A DNA stretch of 64,000 nt, from contig NC_089260.1 of assembly GCF_963930625.1 (NCBI RefSeq), positions 13,972,501 through 14,036,500 of the forward strand. Direction: 5' to 3'. Source of the DNA: Muntiacus reevesi. Lineage: Eukaryota; Chordata; Mammalia; Artiodactyla; Cervidae. Below the pieces are notes generated by a model. That model saw only the letters and a program-made list of their open reading frames with translations, made no database searches and was not told the origin of the DNA. Position numbers and translations under genes: made by a program. Shown here piece after piece: positions 25,371 to 37,042 of this stretch; the stretch's first letter is position 1, and each line of letters starts with the position of its first letter.

Positions 25371-26087
25371 ATGCTTCCAAATATCACATAGGATGTTCTT
25401 ATACTAAAAACTTCAAATTTAACGGAGTATCCTACGTCTTACCTGATCACTCAGGTTGCAGTCACATGACAGCTTGCCTAGGCTGGGTGATCAAAGATGG
25501 TCCAACTTACAGAAGTTAGGACTGGACAGGCTGTCATCTAGGCTGATCTTCCCATGTGGTACCCCAGGCTTCTTTACATGTCAGTCTTAGGGCAGCAACA
25601 GGTCAAGGTGGCAGCTGTAAGCCTTCTTTTGGCCCATACTCTGAAGTCACAAATAGTCACTTCTGCCAGAGTCTCTTGGTCAAAGAAAGGCATGGGACCA
25701 GCCTACATTCAGAGCATGGGGGAAGATATTTACACCTCCTGATGAAAGGAATGTCACATTCACATTGGAAAAGGCAATATATACAGGGAGCGGGAGGGTT
25801 TATAGCCATTAAATAATCAGTCATAAGTACTAAACATAACAGAGAAGTCCCTGCCATCAGGGTCGAGACACTATTCTAAAAAGAGACTAGGAAAAAAAGC
25901 CCTCTTGACTATTTTTGACCACCTCAACGTCTAAAGATCAGAAGGATGAGAAAGCCAGTCAAGGAAAATGAGGAGGCACATCCAGTGATGCGTGAGGAGA
26001 GCAAAGAGTCTAAGATCCCAGAAGCCAAGGGAAGAAAGTGTTTGCAGAAATCAGCAAGTGACCAGTTCAGTTCCACCAAATATTTGC
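25371..26087. other. Unassigned intronic sequence
   Basis: No recognised gene or repeat. Short frames at 25554-25857 have no support. Confidence 0.45.
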
Positions 26088-26098
26088 AATTTAATGCT

Positions 26099-26363
26099 GC
26101 TGCTGCTGCTAAGTTGCTTCAGTCATGTCCAACTCTTTGCGACCCCATAGATGACAGCCCACCAGGCTCTGCCATCCCTGGGATTCTCCAGGCAAGAACA
26201 CTGGAGTGGGTTGCCATTTCCTTCTCCAATGCATGAAAGTGAAAAGTGAAAGTGAAGTTGTGTCCGACTCTTTGCGACACCATGGACTTCAGCCCACCAG
26301 GCTCCTCTGCCCATGGGATTTTCCAGGCAAGAGTACTGGAGTGGGTTGCCATTGCCTTCTCCG
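26099..26363 (-). mobile_element. Bov-A2 SINE
   Basis: Two BovA monomers in minus orientation with the (CTG)n end at the left. Perfect 11-bp duplication aatttaatgct at 26088-26098 and 26364-26374. Confidence 0.94.
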
Positions 26364-26374
26364 AATTTAATGCT

Positions 26375-27103
26375 AAGTGATCTCAATTTTGGACTTTTCA
26401 CTAACTTCTACAAAAATTCTAGGAGGGATAATTGATATTTGAGAGTGGGATAGAAAAAGGAGGTACAGTTAATAATCATACCATGACAGACAGACTGCCC
26501 AGAGCAAACAGGGATGTATGGTCATCCAATTAGGTTTCTGTCCCAGTAACTGTTAAATAAATACAGTCTGCTTCCTAAAGAAACAGCTTTCCTGAAGTGT
26601 GACTTAATATTTTGCTTTTGGATTTAATTGAGGATCAATATTTAGGAAACAGTGTTATGAAAGGAGTTTCTGCCTCTTTTATAAAAACTAGTATTGGAGA
26701 CCCTTTCATGTTCAATGTTCCTCATAGAAAGAACCATGTGGCAATTCCTCTCAGAATTGATTGCTGGCAAAATTGTTAAAAGAGGATAATCTGGAGCTCA
26801 AATAAGTTTTCCAAGGAGCTGGTTATGTCCTTTCTTTTCCTAAGTAATGAGAGCTTCATAGCACATTGTTTTTTCCTGTTACCTTGGCAGCACTAGCAAA
26901 GTTACATCTCCAAGTTGCTGTTGGGGTATCATGTCAGATTTTCCCAGTTGCGACCTTATTTCTCCTCACATATTTCTTGAGCACCCACCATGTACCGAGC
27001 TCTGTTATTTAAGCTAGAGGTGTGGTAGAGATCCACACAGATTCAATCCTTGCCTTCAGGCATTTTTTTGATTCTCGAGTTTACAGTACTTTTAAAATAT
27101 GGT
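26375..27103. other. Unique intron with a possible old repeat
   Basis: No gene recognised. The stretch 26970-27060 (ttgagcacccaccatgtacc..) looks like an old dispersed repeat of unassigned family. Confidence 0.4.
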
Positions 27104-27117
27104 ATTAGTGTCTTATA

Positions 27118-27500
27118 AGTTCTAAGTTCAGTCGCTCTGTTGTGTCCGACTCTATGTGACCCCGTGGACTGCAGCACAGCAGGTTTCCCTGTCTGTCACC
27201 AAGTCCCGGAGCTTACTCAAGTTCATGTCCATAGAGTCAGTGATGCCATCCAACCGTCTCATCCTCTGTCATCCCCTTCTCCTCCCACCTTCAATCTTTC
27301 CCAGCATCATGGTCTTCTCAAATGAGTCAGTTCTTCGCATCAGGTAGCCAAAGTATTAGAGTTTCAGCTTCAGCATCAGTCCTTCCAATGAATATTCAGA
27401 ACTGATTTCCTTTAGGATGGACTGGTTGTATCTCCTTGAAGTCCAAGGGGCTCTCAAGAGTCTTCTCCAATGCCACAGTTCAAAAGCATCAATTCTGTCA
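27118..27500 (-). mobile_element. BovB LINE, short 3' end
   Basis: 383 bp of the BovB 3' terminus, minus orientation. Flanked by a 14-bp duplication with one mismatch: attagtgtcttata at 27104-27117 and attaatgtcttata at 27501-27514. Confidence 0.93.
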
Positions 27501-27514
27501 ATTAATGTCTTATA

Positions 27515-30500
27515 GGAAGACTTGAATTCTTTCAGGAGCAAGGTGGGTATAAAAAACAAATTGAATAAAGTGTAACAGTGCAATACATTAGGTAGGGGTC
27601 CAATGATTTAGAAATGGAAGGTGAGGGAAGAGGCAGAGTGTGAAGCCTTGAGTAGAGCCAGAGCCTTGAAGCTCATATTTGGGTACAGTTGTCTTTCATG
27701 AGGTTTCAGACCCACCATTGTGCTTCTGAGAGAAAAGAAGGCATGTTTAAGAAAATAAAATTACTTTTAAAGCTGTGTTTAGCATCTTTACTAATATTAG
27801 TAAAGAGTGCTTGATCAAATAAAGCATTTAAGGATATTATCATAATCCAAACATGCTCTAAGTGCTTATCTACTGGCTGTGGAAAAAGGAAAATTAGTGA
27901 TTAACAGTGCTTTAATATAATATGCCATTGGATTGAATAAATATTTCAGTTCCAGATTATAAAGCAGCCTATTTTTGCAGGACATGAAAATAAGCACTAT
28001 TATTTTAAAAGAAATAACCTGTCTACACATAAGAAAAGAAACTCCTTATCAGTTGTAACCTTGAATAGGGATTTAAAGAAGCTGCTGCTGTGGGCTTTCC
28101 AGCCAAGAGAAGGGGACTGGTTTGAAGTCAACTCAAAAGCTCTGTCTTGGCTGATAAGACCCCACTGTCAAAAACAAGAAACACATCTCTGTGCCTATTA
28201 AGCATGTAACAGTGTCAGAGAAGAAAGGTCAGATGAAGGAAGGGATCCTCTTTTAAACAATTTAGTTCTTACACTTTGAGGGCAGCATGGCAGGTACAAG
28301 AGGAGACAGGCAGGGAAAATCCACGCGAGGGAGGAGGTTGAGAGAGGGGTGGAGGATGAAAGAGGCAGAAGCAGCTGCTTTCACAAAGCCAGCTGTGTTG
28401 GAGATTTCTCTTTACAGCTGCTTATTGAAATGTGTATGAAACTAGCAGTGCAAAACACTTGGGCAATGTATTATATTAAAGGAATCAAAATTTAATTGTG
28501 GAGACAGAGTCCCACTGATTTCAACTATTGATTATGTTGCCTCAACATGCAGGAATAAAATTAAAAGCTGAGATAGACAGCGAGCTGCCGTGTAAGCTCT
28601 TAAGCCTGTCTACCAAATACTCTGGGTACTGGGTCGTTTTTATTCCTCAAAGAAATGTGAGTACAGTCATAGTTCCAGTATAATGTAAATAAAATTCTTA
28701 TTTCTTTTAGCCTATGTTTATGCCATATCTTTCAGCCTTCCGACTCACTGTCGTTACCATAGTGACATTTATAAGAGGGATCGTGTGTTTTCCATAAGTT
28801 TAAGGGCTATCCGTGGGCCTTAACCAGCTCAAGAGAACTCGCTGAGATCTAGAGTGCTTGGAGCAACGCTGTGAAAATCGAATTGCCTAAAAACACAGGT
28901 CTGACTCACAAGAGAAACCTCCTGTGCACACACAGAGAAGAATGGGGCTGGAAAGGGATCTCCGGAAGCCGTTTATTCCGTGCCATCTCCAGGCAGCATG
29001 GTGGCTAAACCACAGCAGGTGTCTGGAATTTTAGTACCAGTGTAACTTGCCTGAGACTGCCCGTTCTCCTGAGCCGCAGCCAGTTTACCTGTCAAATAGA
29101 AATAACATGCGCTGCTCCACCTTGTCGTCCTCTCTCTCCTGACTCTCCCTGCGGGGTCACCTCGGTTGTTCAGAACTGAATGCTGGGGACTGCCAGAAAT
29201 AGAAGTCTGAACCTTGGGGTAGACATGACCAGAAAGGAAAACCTCTTCTTGGTTTTGCCCAGCAGGAAGAAACCTCTTTTCCTATCACCCCCTCATGACA
29301 GGTGTTTGACCTAAAGCTCCACGCAGCACTCCCCTACCCCAGTTATAGCCTTTGAAATGGGAATTCCAGGGTCACTGGCTGCACTGGAGAAGATGACTAT
29401 AGCAACTTGGCGCATGGTCTCGTAGAATGATTCCTTCTGAGAACTTGTTTTGAGCTTACCACCTGACCAAACAGCATCACCACCATCATCTGTAAAATAT
29501 TAACTTTTACCGGAACAGGGACGTGGTACCAAGACTTGATTGCTCTGTGTTGGGGGTGGGGTGGGGGTGCATTTAGTTCTTTGAAGATTGAACTAAGGAG
29601 GCTAAATGATTAATTCAAATAATTAGGAGTCCCTTTTTCTCATCATTTGATTTTGGGGATTGCGATTTTTGTTCAAAACTAAAGACAGGTTGCCTAGGTT
29701 ATGAGAAAATAAAAGCTTTAAAACAAAAAAAGATGCCAAGTTTGGGAGGAGAAGAGATGTCGAGCTTGGGTCTATGTTTCTGAAGAAGAACTATCTGGAG
29801 TTATATAAAAGCAAAGAACACAAACATCACCCTGTGTTTATGTTAGGAAGTAAGCTTTTGAAAATATGCAATATGTATTTTAAACACTGTTCTACTTTTT
29901 AATCTTGCGTTGCACCCAAAGAATGCTAATGGTTACCAAATTGTTCTTTGGCACAGTAAGCTGACCCTTAGAAAAAGAAAAGAAGTGATAGGATGTGATT
30001 CTAGCACAAAACAAGCGTATGACTCTTCAACCCTAAGCAGATATTAACTACTCCAGCAACTCCAACCTAGGAGGTTAGCCAGGAGCTTTTCTCTGCATTG
30101 CATTATGTCCATTACAGGGCAGTGAAAGACAGTTTCCATGACTCCTAAGAAAGAGGTGTTTCTCCTCATTAAGAGAGCAGGGCAAGGAGTTTACATGTAG
30201 TATCTGAGCTTGTCACTGAGCTTCTCAGCCTCCCCATCCATACGTTTGCCTCAATCGTTGCTGGTTATCTTAGCAATAACGCATTCAGTCTCCAGAAGGG
30301 AAGTTTCTCCCTACACCCTGTGAGTAGGAGGGCGGATATTTTGCTTTGTGGGCAGAAACGGGTCGCATGAAACCAGCATGGGGCTGCTGCACTCTCACTA
30401 GCTATAATCAGCTTTCTGAATCGACCCTGAGTGTGTCCCCACAGCCCGTAGCATAGTGAGGGGCACGGATATTTGTGACAACACATGCCTGAGAAGCAGC

Positions 30501-31090
30501 GGTTGTAACAGCCCTGTGACCCAGCATCTTCATCCCGGTTTCTCTGTGCAGAGACAGTTTGTTTTCCCAGCTCTTTGGCCATGTGCTAACGATTAGACAA
30601 TGATGCCATCAATGAGGAGGAAAAGCAGTGTCCCGGATGGTGGGTGCTTTGTTTCTCACTTCCTCGTTGAAAACATATGGAAATGTTTATATATAAATGG
30701 ACAACAATAGACTGCTGCCGTCATGTTAGCAGCAGCTAATAAAATTCTACATGATTAGAAATCTAGCACGCCTCTACCTACAAGAAAATTCTGAGTTACT
30801 GAAATCTGCACATCCGGTCTAATTTGGGTTGAGAAAGACATTTTATTATCTTAGGCTTTTTATTCCTAGTTGGTAGGAAATGGTGGAGCAAGGGTTTTGT
30901 TTTTGTTTTTGTTTTCAATCTTCTCTTTGCCTAATCAAATTACTGTGTTAGCAGGGACAATAAATTCTGTCCAAACAGATTTTGTATTGTGATCATGCAA
31001 GAATATTTTAAACTCTGTACACTTGTTGTACTACAGTCATTGTATTTTTGAATTAAAAGCAAGGACCCGTGGCCTGACAATTGAAAGTAA
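27515..31090. other. Repeat-poor intron stretch
   Basis: About 3.6 kb with no recognised LINE, SINE or gene, the longest such stretch beside 54.6-57.5 kb. The open frame at 30265-30582 (minus) has no recognisable domain and is not called. Confidence 0.5.
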
Positions 31091-31104
31091 GCATGAGCAG
31101 ACAG

Positions 31105-31340
31105 GCTTGGGGAGGCAGACCTCTGGGCTTGAATTCTGACCACTCCACTCGCTAGCTAGGTAAGCCTGGGGAAGTTAGTTAACCTGACCAGACCTCAGTT
31201 GCTTTGTCTGTGAAATGAGAAATATAATAGCACTTAGAGAATGATTATAAGCATTACCTGGGCTAAGCTATAAGGCATTTCACATAGTGTCTGGCACGTT
31301 GGAAGCACTGCAAAAATGATACCTGTTATCATTATATGCA
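31105..31340 (+). repeat. MIR SINE
   Basis: Sense MIR layout: ctctgggcttgaattctgac, then aagttagttaacctgaccag, cctcagttgctttgtctgtg and gtgtctggcacgttgg. Nearly complete. Confidence 0.75.
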
Positions 31341-31424
31341 GCTAACAGAAGGGTTTATATGGAGTCCTTTCTTGGAAACCTGGGAGTTATGGATCTTTAG
31401 TGGTAAGATCAGTAACATCAGCTA

Positions 31425-31645
31425 TTGATGAAGTGCTCGTTATGTGCCAGGCTCTACAATGCCCTCTTTCTTACAGCACAGTGACCTGGGGTGCCATCAT
31501 TATCCCCATTTCAAGGCAGAGGAAACAGAAGTCCCAGACTGCCCAGTGTCACAGAGCTCACGACTGGTCAGTCTGAGGATTAAACTCAGACTGAATAGTC
31601 CCAGGGTGCATACTTGTTATCACTGTGCTAAACCTATTGCCACAT
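31425..31645 (-). repeat. MIR SINE
   Basis: Antisense MIR layout: ttatgtgccaggctctacaa, tcattatccccatttcaagg, tgtcacagagctcacgactg and aggattaaactcagactg. An open frame across it is fortuitous. Confidence 0.75.
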
Positions 31646-31913
31646 AGCATCTGACACCTTTGAAAGTGCCCTTATTCAAATTATTCTCAACATTCCTATC
31701 AGCATCCTGGCATTGCATGGTACCATTCACAAATGGTGGGATACCCTGGCCCTTGTTCATTTGTAGGTGTAGAGGGTCAAGAAGCCTTTCATGCATATTT
31801 TTTAAGGAGCTTGGACAAGTTCAACTCACACAACCACTTTCACTGTGGTCCACAAAGATCTTTTCTTTGAAGACTCTCAAAGTTCCATGTGCCCAGGCTC
31901 ATTGTTCAAGCCT

Positions 31914-32248
31914 GGGTGCACACTCAGTCGCTTTAGTTGTGTCTGACTCATTGTGACCCCATTCACTGTAGCCCACCAGGCTCGTCTGTGCATGGGGTTC
32001 TCCGAGCAAGAATACTAGAGAGGATTACTGTGCTCCTCCAGGAGATCTTCTCAACCCAGGGATTGAGCCGGCACCTCTAACATCTCCTGCACTGGCAGGT
32101 GTGTTCTTTACCACTGTCTAGAAGGAAACGGCAACCCACTCCAGTGTTCTTGCCTGGAGAATCCCAGAGACGGCGGAGCCTGGTGGGCTGCCGTCTATGG
32201 GGTCACACAGAGTCGGGCATGACTGAAGCGACTTAGCAGCAGCAAGAG
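31914..32248. mobile_element. Head-to-head pair: Bov-tA (minus) and BovA monomer (plus)
   Basis: 31914 to about 32117 is Bov-tA in minus orientation (BovA end left, tRNA head right). About 32118-32248 is a BovA monomer in plus orientation ending in (CAG)n, as in the second half of Bov-A2. A short duplication, caagcct, at 31907-31913 and 32249-32255 encloses the pair. The two BovA bodies are inverted copies of each other and could fold into a hairpin in RNA. Confidence 0.8.
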
Positions 32249-32255
32249 CAAGCCT

Positions 32256-33185
32256 AGAAAAAAGCATCTGTTCCAGCCTACAGATGGAGACGCTAAAGGT
32301 CAAGTCATCATGACTTGGGGACAGAGAGAGAGGCCAGACACTCCTCTCGGCCGTCCAGTAGGTTGGTTGCTGAGCCGGGAGTAGAGTTGAGTGGGTCCAG
32401 GGCTGGGCACACCTCCCCAGGCTGATGCCCAAATCACTGCCTAGCTCTACTTTCAACTGAAAAGCATATAGTCAGGAGCAAATTGGGTAATATTCTTATT
32501 GGAAGGATGGGAGTCTGTGGGAAGTATGGGAACCCTCACAGACATGACCCAACTCTGTCTTCATTTGAAGATATATTGTACTATTTCTTTTCTCATTTTC
32601 ACAGGGGAGGAAAAGAATTTGGGGTGGGAGCTGTGCGCACATAAGAGGACACGGTTAACCCTGCCAAATTCATGTTGACTTGGCACCAGTGTTCTAGCTG
32701 AATAGCCCTGAATATAAGACATTAATGCAAATATTTTTGCATGTTATTAACTCGAATGATGCTACCTTCTTGCAGTAGCCACAGCTGAGAGCAGAGAAAA
32801 TTGTTTTCCTGGGTTTTCTTAAATCATAGTTGTCTTGGGTCTTTCTCTGAAAATCACCATGAAGACAGAAATTCCTTAGAAGTGAAAGTGGAAATACCAA
32901 CAGACTTCTGCTTTGTCAACCTTCTCATCATCAATGACAGCAGAATGGGTCACAAAATTCAGGACCACAAAGTTCAGTCCTATAAATGTTAGAAATGTCC
33001 TTCTTTAGAACCCACCACTGTTCTTGCTGTTGTAACAACAATGCCCATCCACAGCAAAAGGAAATCATTATAAAAAGTATCTGTTTTACAAAAGAAAAAA
33101 TAAATAGTTATGCAACCCTGAAATTGTTATGCAAGTGAAAAATCATTCTGATTCAGAATAGGTGTAACTCCATGCTAGCTATAGC
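32256..33185. other. Unassigned intronic sequence
   Basis: No recognised gene or repeat. Confidence 0.45.
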
Positions 33186-33189
33186 AGTG

Positions 33190-33405
33190 TGGAGTTTTGG
33201 AAAGCATAGTATTTCAGACCCAGCTCTCTCATTTGCCAACTGTGTGACTTTGAGCAAGTCACTTAACCTCTCTGATCCTCAGTTCCTTTTCTATAAACCA
33301 CTATCAATGATAAAACTGCCCTGTCTACTTTGTGGGTTATGGAAGATCAGAGGAGACTGCAAACATGAAAACTCTCTGAAAGCGATGTAAAAATGTTATT
33401 ATTGA
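33190..33405 (+). repeat. MIR SINE
   Basis: Sense MIR core is well preserved: ccaactgtgtgactttgagc, aagtcacttaacctctctga and cctcagttccttttctataa. Confidence 0.85.
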
Positions 33406-34298
33406 TTTTAACTAGGTGAGTAATGACGATGCCAGCTTGATAATAACTCAACCAAGGTAGTATCTGGTCAGTCTTGAAGAAAAGAATGGCTCCTGGGAAA
33501 TAGATGGCCAGGCCAGTTTAAACTTGAAAGAGCCTTAAACTTGCAAGTCTTTGGGCTGGGTGGCAACTGAGCTGTGTAATCTGGTGAGCGCCTCTTCTAG
33601 GCTCTTGCTGTGACAATATTGGCTACACGAAATCACTGTGCTTTCCCACCAGACTTTATTTGGGAAAAGTTTACACACTAGCGGCCTGGCAGAGCTGCTA
33701 GGGTGTAGAGTTCTACAGTTGTACCCCAGAGAGAACAGCATTTCACTGGCATTCTATTACCTCCCTCCCTGGGGGCTCAACAGATGGCACGGCATCAGAA
33801 CCAGAAACCCAAGACAAAACTTTTGATTTGATGCTTTTAAGCCTTTGCAGAATCCACAATTAAAATAAGACAGAATGTCCATCAAGAGGAAAGAGGTAAA
33901 GAAAATAGGCCCACAGAGCATACTTTTTTGGGGGGCCTGAACATGGCTAAGGCTATCTGGAGACCCCCACTATAGAAAAGGAATTGTATCTGGTACAAGT
34001 TAAGCTGTTAAAATTAATTAAAAGAATATTATTGATAATAGCAATAATTAAGTAATTTTAATATGGAGCTTTATATTTATTTTCATTGAACTTAAAGAAA
34101 ATCTTTCCAAGTCAACTCAAATTTGGCAGATCCCAGGATGAGTAAGTTTGCATCTCAGAACTGGTAGTAATATGCAGACCAGACCAGACCCCAAGTTGAG
34201 CAGAGCCTGATGTGTTTTGGCAACAACTAGTGAGGAGATAAAGTCTCTGATTGTTGTTTTTTCAGTAACTCCCAAAGAGAAAGCAGAGTTGCAGCAGA
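33406..34298. other. CPQ: Intron directly upstream of the CPQ exon
   Basis: No repeat or gene recognised. Contains a strong-looking but out-of-frame acceptor at 34264-34265. Confidence 0.5.
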
Positions 34299-34329
34299 TA
34301 TGAACCAAACACTTATCTCTTTTGTTTAG
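34299..34329 (+). promoter_or_regulatory. CPQ: 3' splice site and branch point of the CPQ exon
   Basis: The exon is preceded by a short pyrimidine-rich run (cttatctcttttgtttag) ending in AG at 34328-34329. A good branch-point match, tatgaac, lies at 34299-34305, about 25 nt upstream, which is a normal distance. The frame of the CPQ peptide fixes the acceptor at this AG. Confidence 0.8.
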
Positions 34330-34531
34330 GCAAATAGCTCCAACTACAGCCTTGTGATGGAGTCTGACCTGGGGACTTTCTTACCCTCTGGGCTGAAGTT
34401 CACTGGCTCTAACTCGGCCAGGATCATCATGGAGGAGGTCATGAGCCTGCTGCAGCCCATCAACATCACACAGGTCCTGAAGGCTGGAGATGGGACGGAC
34501 ATTAACTTCTGGATCCAAGATGGAGTGCCTG
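34330..34531 (+). CDS. CPQ: CPQ penultimate coding exon (partial gene)
   Basis: This is an internal exon of carboxypeptidase Q (plasma glutamate carboxypeptidase), an M28-family zinc dipeptidase that is secreted and found in lysosomes. Seen: 202 nt, entered at phase 0 and left at phase 1, encoding 67 residues plus one base. The peptide starts ANSSNYSLVMESD, runs through GTFLPSGLKFTGS and EEVMSLLQP, and ends with DINFWIQDGVPG. The Asp of MESD sits where M28 enzymes place a zinc ligand. NSSNYS holds two overlapping-range N-glycosylation sequons that also occur in human CPQ, and a further NIT sequon follows. The next exon, outside the window, should begin by completing a Gly codon and encode the last zinc-ligand His and the C-terminus. 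No frameshift or stop is present. The assignment rests on remembered similarity to human CPQ; a duplicated pseudo-exon is the main alternative and looks unlikely, because both splice sites are intact. Confidence 0.93.
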
Positions 34532-34539
34532 GTAAGAGC
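34532..34539 (+). promoter_or_regulatory. CPQ: 5' splice site of the CPQ exon
   Basis: The exon ends ..CCTG and is followed by gtaagagc, a near-perfect U1 snRNA match. The exon leaves at phase 1, which agrees with a split glycine codon at this boundary in the CPQ family. Confidence 0.85.
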
Positions 34540-34749
34540 AGAAGATGAATTGGGGGTTCTTTACATACTGCCAGCAATTTAAAACAAAGTTTCTGTTCTA
34601 ACATGCCACAATAGATACTGGTAGGATAATTAATACACGAAAACCCTTAGCTTCTGTCTACAAGATATAATCTGATGATTTCCAACATTGGGATAATAAT
34701 ACTCCTTTATGTTTGTTTATCAATCTGTCTGCTCTTTCTAAAGTATAAG

Positions 34750-34862
34750 TTCCTCTCTCCAAGAAATTCTGATTTAATGACTCAGGGATTGGGCCTAGAA
34801 ATTGGTTTGGTGTTTTTAAAAACAGGTATAAGGTGATTGTAGCTCAAATGATCTCCTGATCA
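34750..34862 (+). repeat. MER5-like DNA transposon fragment
   Basis: aagaaattctgatttaatga, then gggcctagaaattgg and a tail like caggtata..gat, resemble the MER5A (hAT-Charlie) body. Short and diverged. Confidence 0.5.
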
Positions 34863-34888
34863 AAATTTATGAAACAGAGTAGAAGACA

Positions 34889-35672
34889 ACTCAGTTCAGT
34901 TCAGTCGCTCAGTCGTGTCCGACTCTTTGCGACCCCATAGACTGCAGCATGCCAGGCCTCCCTGTCCATCACCAACTCCCGGAGTTTACTCACACTCATC
35001 TCCATTGAGTCAGTGATGCCATCCAACCATCTCATCCTCTGTCGTCCCCTTTGCCTCCTGCCCTCAATCTTTCCCAGCATCAGGGTCTTTTCAAATGAGT
35101 CAGCTCTTCATAAAGTATTGGAGTTTCAGCTTCAACATCAGTCCTTCCAGTGAACACCCAGGACTGATCTCCTTTAGGATGGACTGGGTGGATCTCCTTG
35201 CAAGGGACTCTCAAGAGTCTTCTCCCACACCACAATTCAAAAGCATCACAATTCTTTGGTGCTCAGCTTTCTTTACAGTCCAACTCTCACATCCATACAT
35301 GGCTACTGACTAGATGGCCTTGACTAGATGGACCTTTGTTGGCAGAGTAATATCTCTGCTTTTTAATATGCTGTCTAGGTTGGTCATAACTTTCCTTCCA
35401 GGGAGTAAGCGTCCTTTAATTTCATGGCTACAATCACCATCTGAAGTGATTTTGGAGCCCAAAAAAATAAAGTCTGACACTGTTTCCACTGTTTCCCCAT
35501 CTATTTGTCATGAAGTTATGGGACCAGATGCCATGATCTTAGTTTTCTGAATGTTCAGCTTTAAGCTAACTTTTTCACTCTCCTCTTTCACTTTCATCAA
35601 GAGGCTCTTTATTTCTTCTTCACTTTCTGCCATAAGGGTGGTGTCATCTTCATATCTGAGGTTATTGATATT
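34889..35672 (-). mobile_element. BovB LINE, 5'-truncated
   Basis: About 780 bp of the BovB 3' end in minus orientation, starting with ctcagttcagttcagtcgct and ending in the 'gaggttattgatattt' segment just past the RT box. It lacks about 13 bp near 35110 present in other copies. It lies 358 bp downstream of the CPQ exon. Confidence 0.92.
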
Positions 35673-37042
35673 TACTACTACTGATATCCTTCTAGTTCTA
35701 GTCCTGTGCTGCAGAAACTTCTCTGACCCAAATAATCCCCTACCCAAAATCAAAGTATCTGAAATTTTACCATTAGAGATTTATTCTTTGAGGTTGGGAA
35801 CATTTTGTTAATCATTTTTTCCTAATGCAAAGACTGCTTTAAGAGGTTGGACATAAACTAGTTTATCCTGATCAGGTTCATCAGGTTGATATTTTTAAGA
35901 CAAGTCCTGGGCAGGTATGAAATTATATAGTAGGACTAGGCATGGGATGATTACAGGACAAGAAAGAAGACAAACAAATTTCCTTCATAAATTGGCTGAG
36001 ACTGGCCATGGGAGAGGGTTATTGATGATATTAGACCTCTGTGATCAGAAGTTGTTCCCTCAACACCATTATATCCATAACCAAAAACACTGTTAAAAAA
36101 TCTATTTGCATATTATTCTGTACTTGTATTATGCAAATAGTAAGCCTAGCTTTTGAATAGTCTTAAAAATTACAGTTTCCAGAACCATTTTTATAGCTAC
36201 AAAATATTTCACAAAATTTTTTTAAAGTCTCTCTAGATACACCACACTCTAGCCTTTTTTTTTTTCAGCCTGCAAAATAGGCTTTAGCAATAGCATACTG
36301 TATGGATTTAAGGGGTTTTTTTTTTAGTTCATTCTTTAGATATTACAGATTAAAGCATATTTTAGATGTTAAGGTTGGTATAGTCTTTTATAACTAAAAA
36401 GAGAAGGAGCTTTTCTTTATTGTAAGACAAGGACCTAAATTCTCTCCAGTGGTTTGTGTATATTTTAACCATATTTTGAAATAAGACAACATTTCCATTT
36501 TCAGTGCTGTGGTTCGTCTGTACAGAACCGAGACTGTCTACATATGTGTGCTTTTAATCATGATCAAGGTCTAGGGGAAGGGCGTTTGCCCTTTGAATTG
36601 TATAAAACGTTTTTGCTTGAATTTTAGATTTTTCTTGACCCTTAAATTTTCCAGAAAGAATCTTCTTAAAATTTCAGAAAAACCCAGTAAGTTTGCTGGG
36701 TGGTAAGAAGTGAGAAAAAACTTGACAGGTTGTGGGTGAATTAGAGTGAAGACTGGAGGTGGTTAAGGGGGAGGGGAGGAGCTGAGACCAAAAACAGAAG
36801 AACAAAAACATGTGTGCTCCCTCCCGCCAGGTAGCTTCTGCTTTTGTTGCATTGGATACTTGAGAATCAGCTCTAGCTTTATTCCTTCTATGTAGATATT
36901 CCATAAGAATGGTTCTATTTGGAATTAACAAGTTGATTTGATCGTCTTCACAAAGGTAAGGAGGGCTTCCCCTCTTGCCTCACAGTAGTGGGGAATTTGA
37001 ACCCCATTGTGATTGCTTAAGAACTAATGTGAGTTATAATAT
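35673..37042. other. Unique AT-rich intron
   Basis: About 1.4 kb, no gene or repeat recognised; several T runs near 36258 and 36317. Confidence 0.45.

Larger units (their letters stand above)
1..34329 (+). other. CPQ: CPQ intron upstream of the exon (inferred extent)
   Basis: Inference: no other host exon is recognisable upstream of the CPQ exon, and CPQ is known to have very large introns, so this whole stretch is probably one intron. It holds LINE and SINE insertions listed separately, with long unique AT-rich gaps between them. Confidence 0.7.

Noticed and set aside
29552..29568. G-rich run resembling a G-quadruplex
   Set aside because: Only three G-runs (5, 4 and 5) separated by T; a fourth run of three or more is missing nearby.
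30265..30582. 105-codon minus-strand open frame in the repeat-poor stretch
   Set aside because: No recognisable domain, no splice or promoter context, and composition like random sequence.
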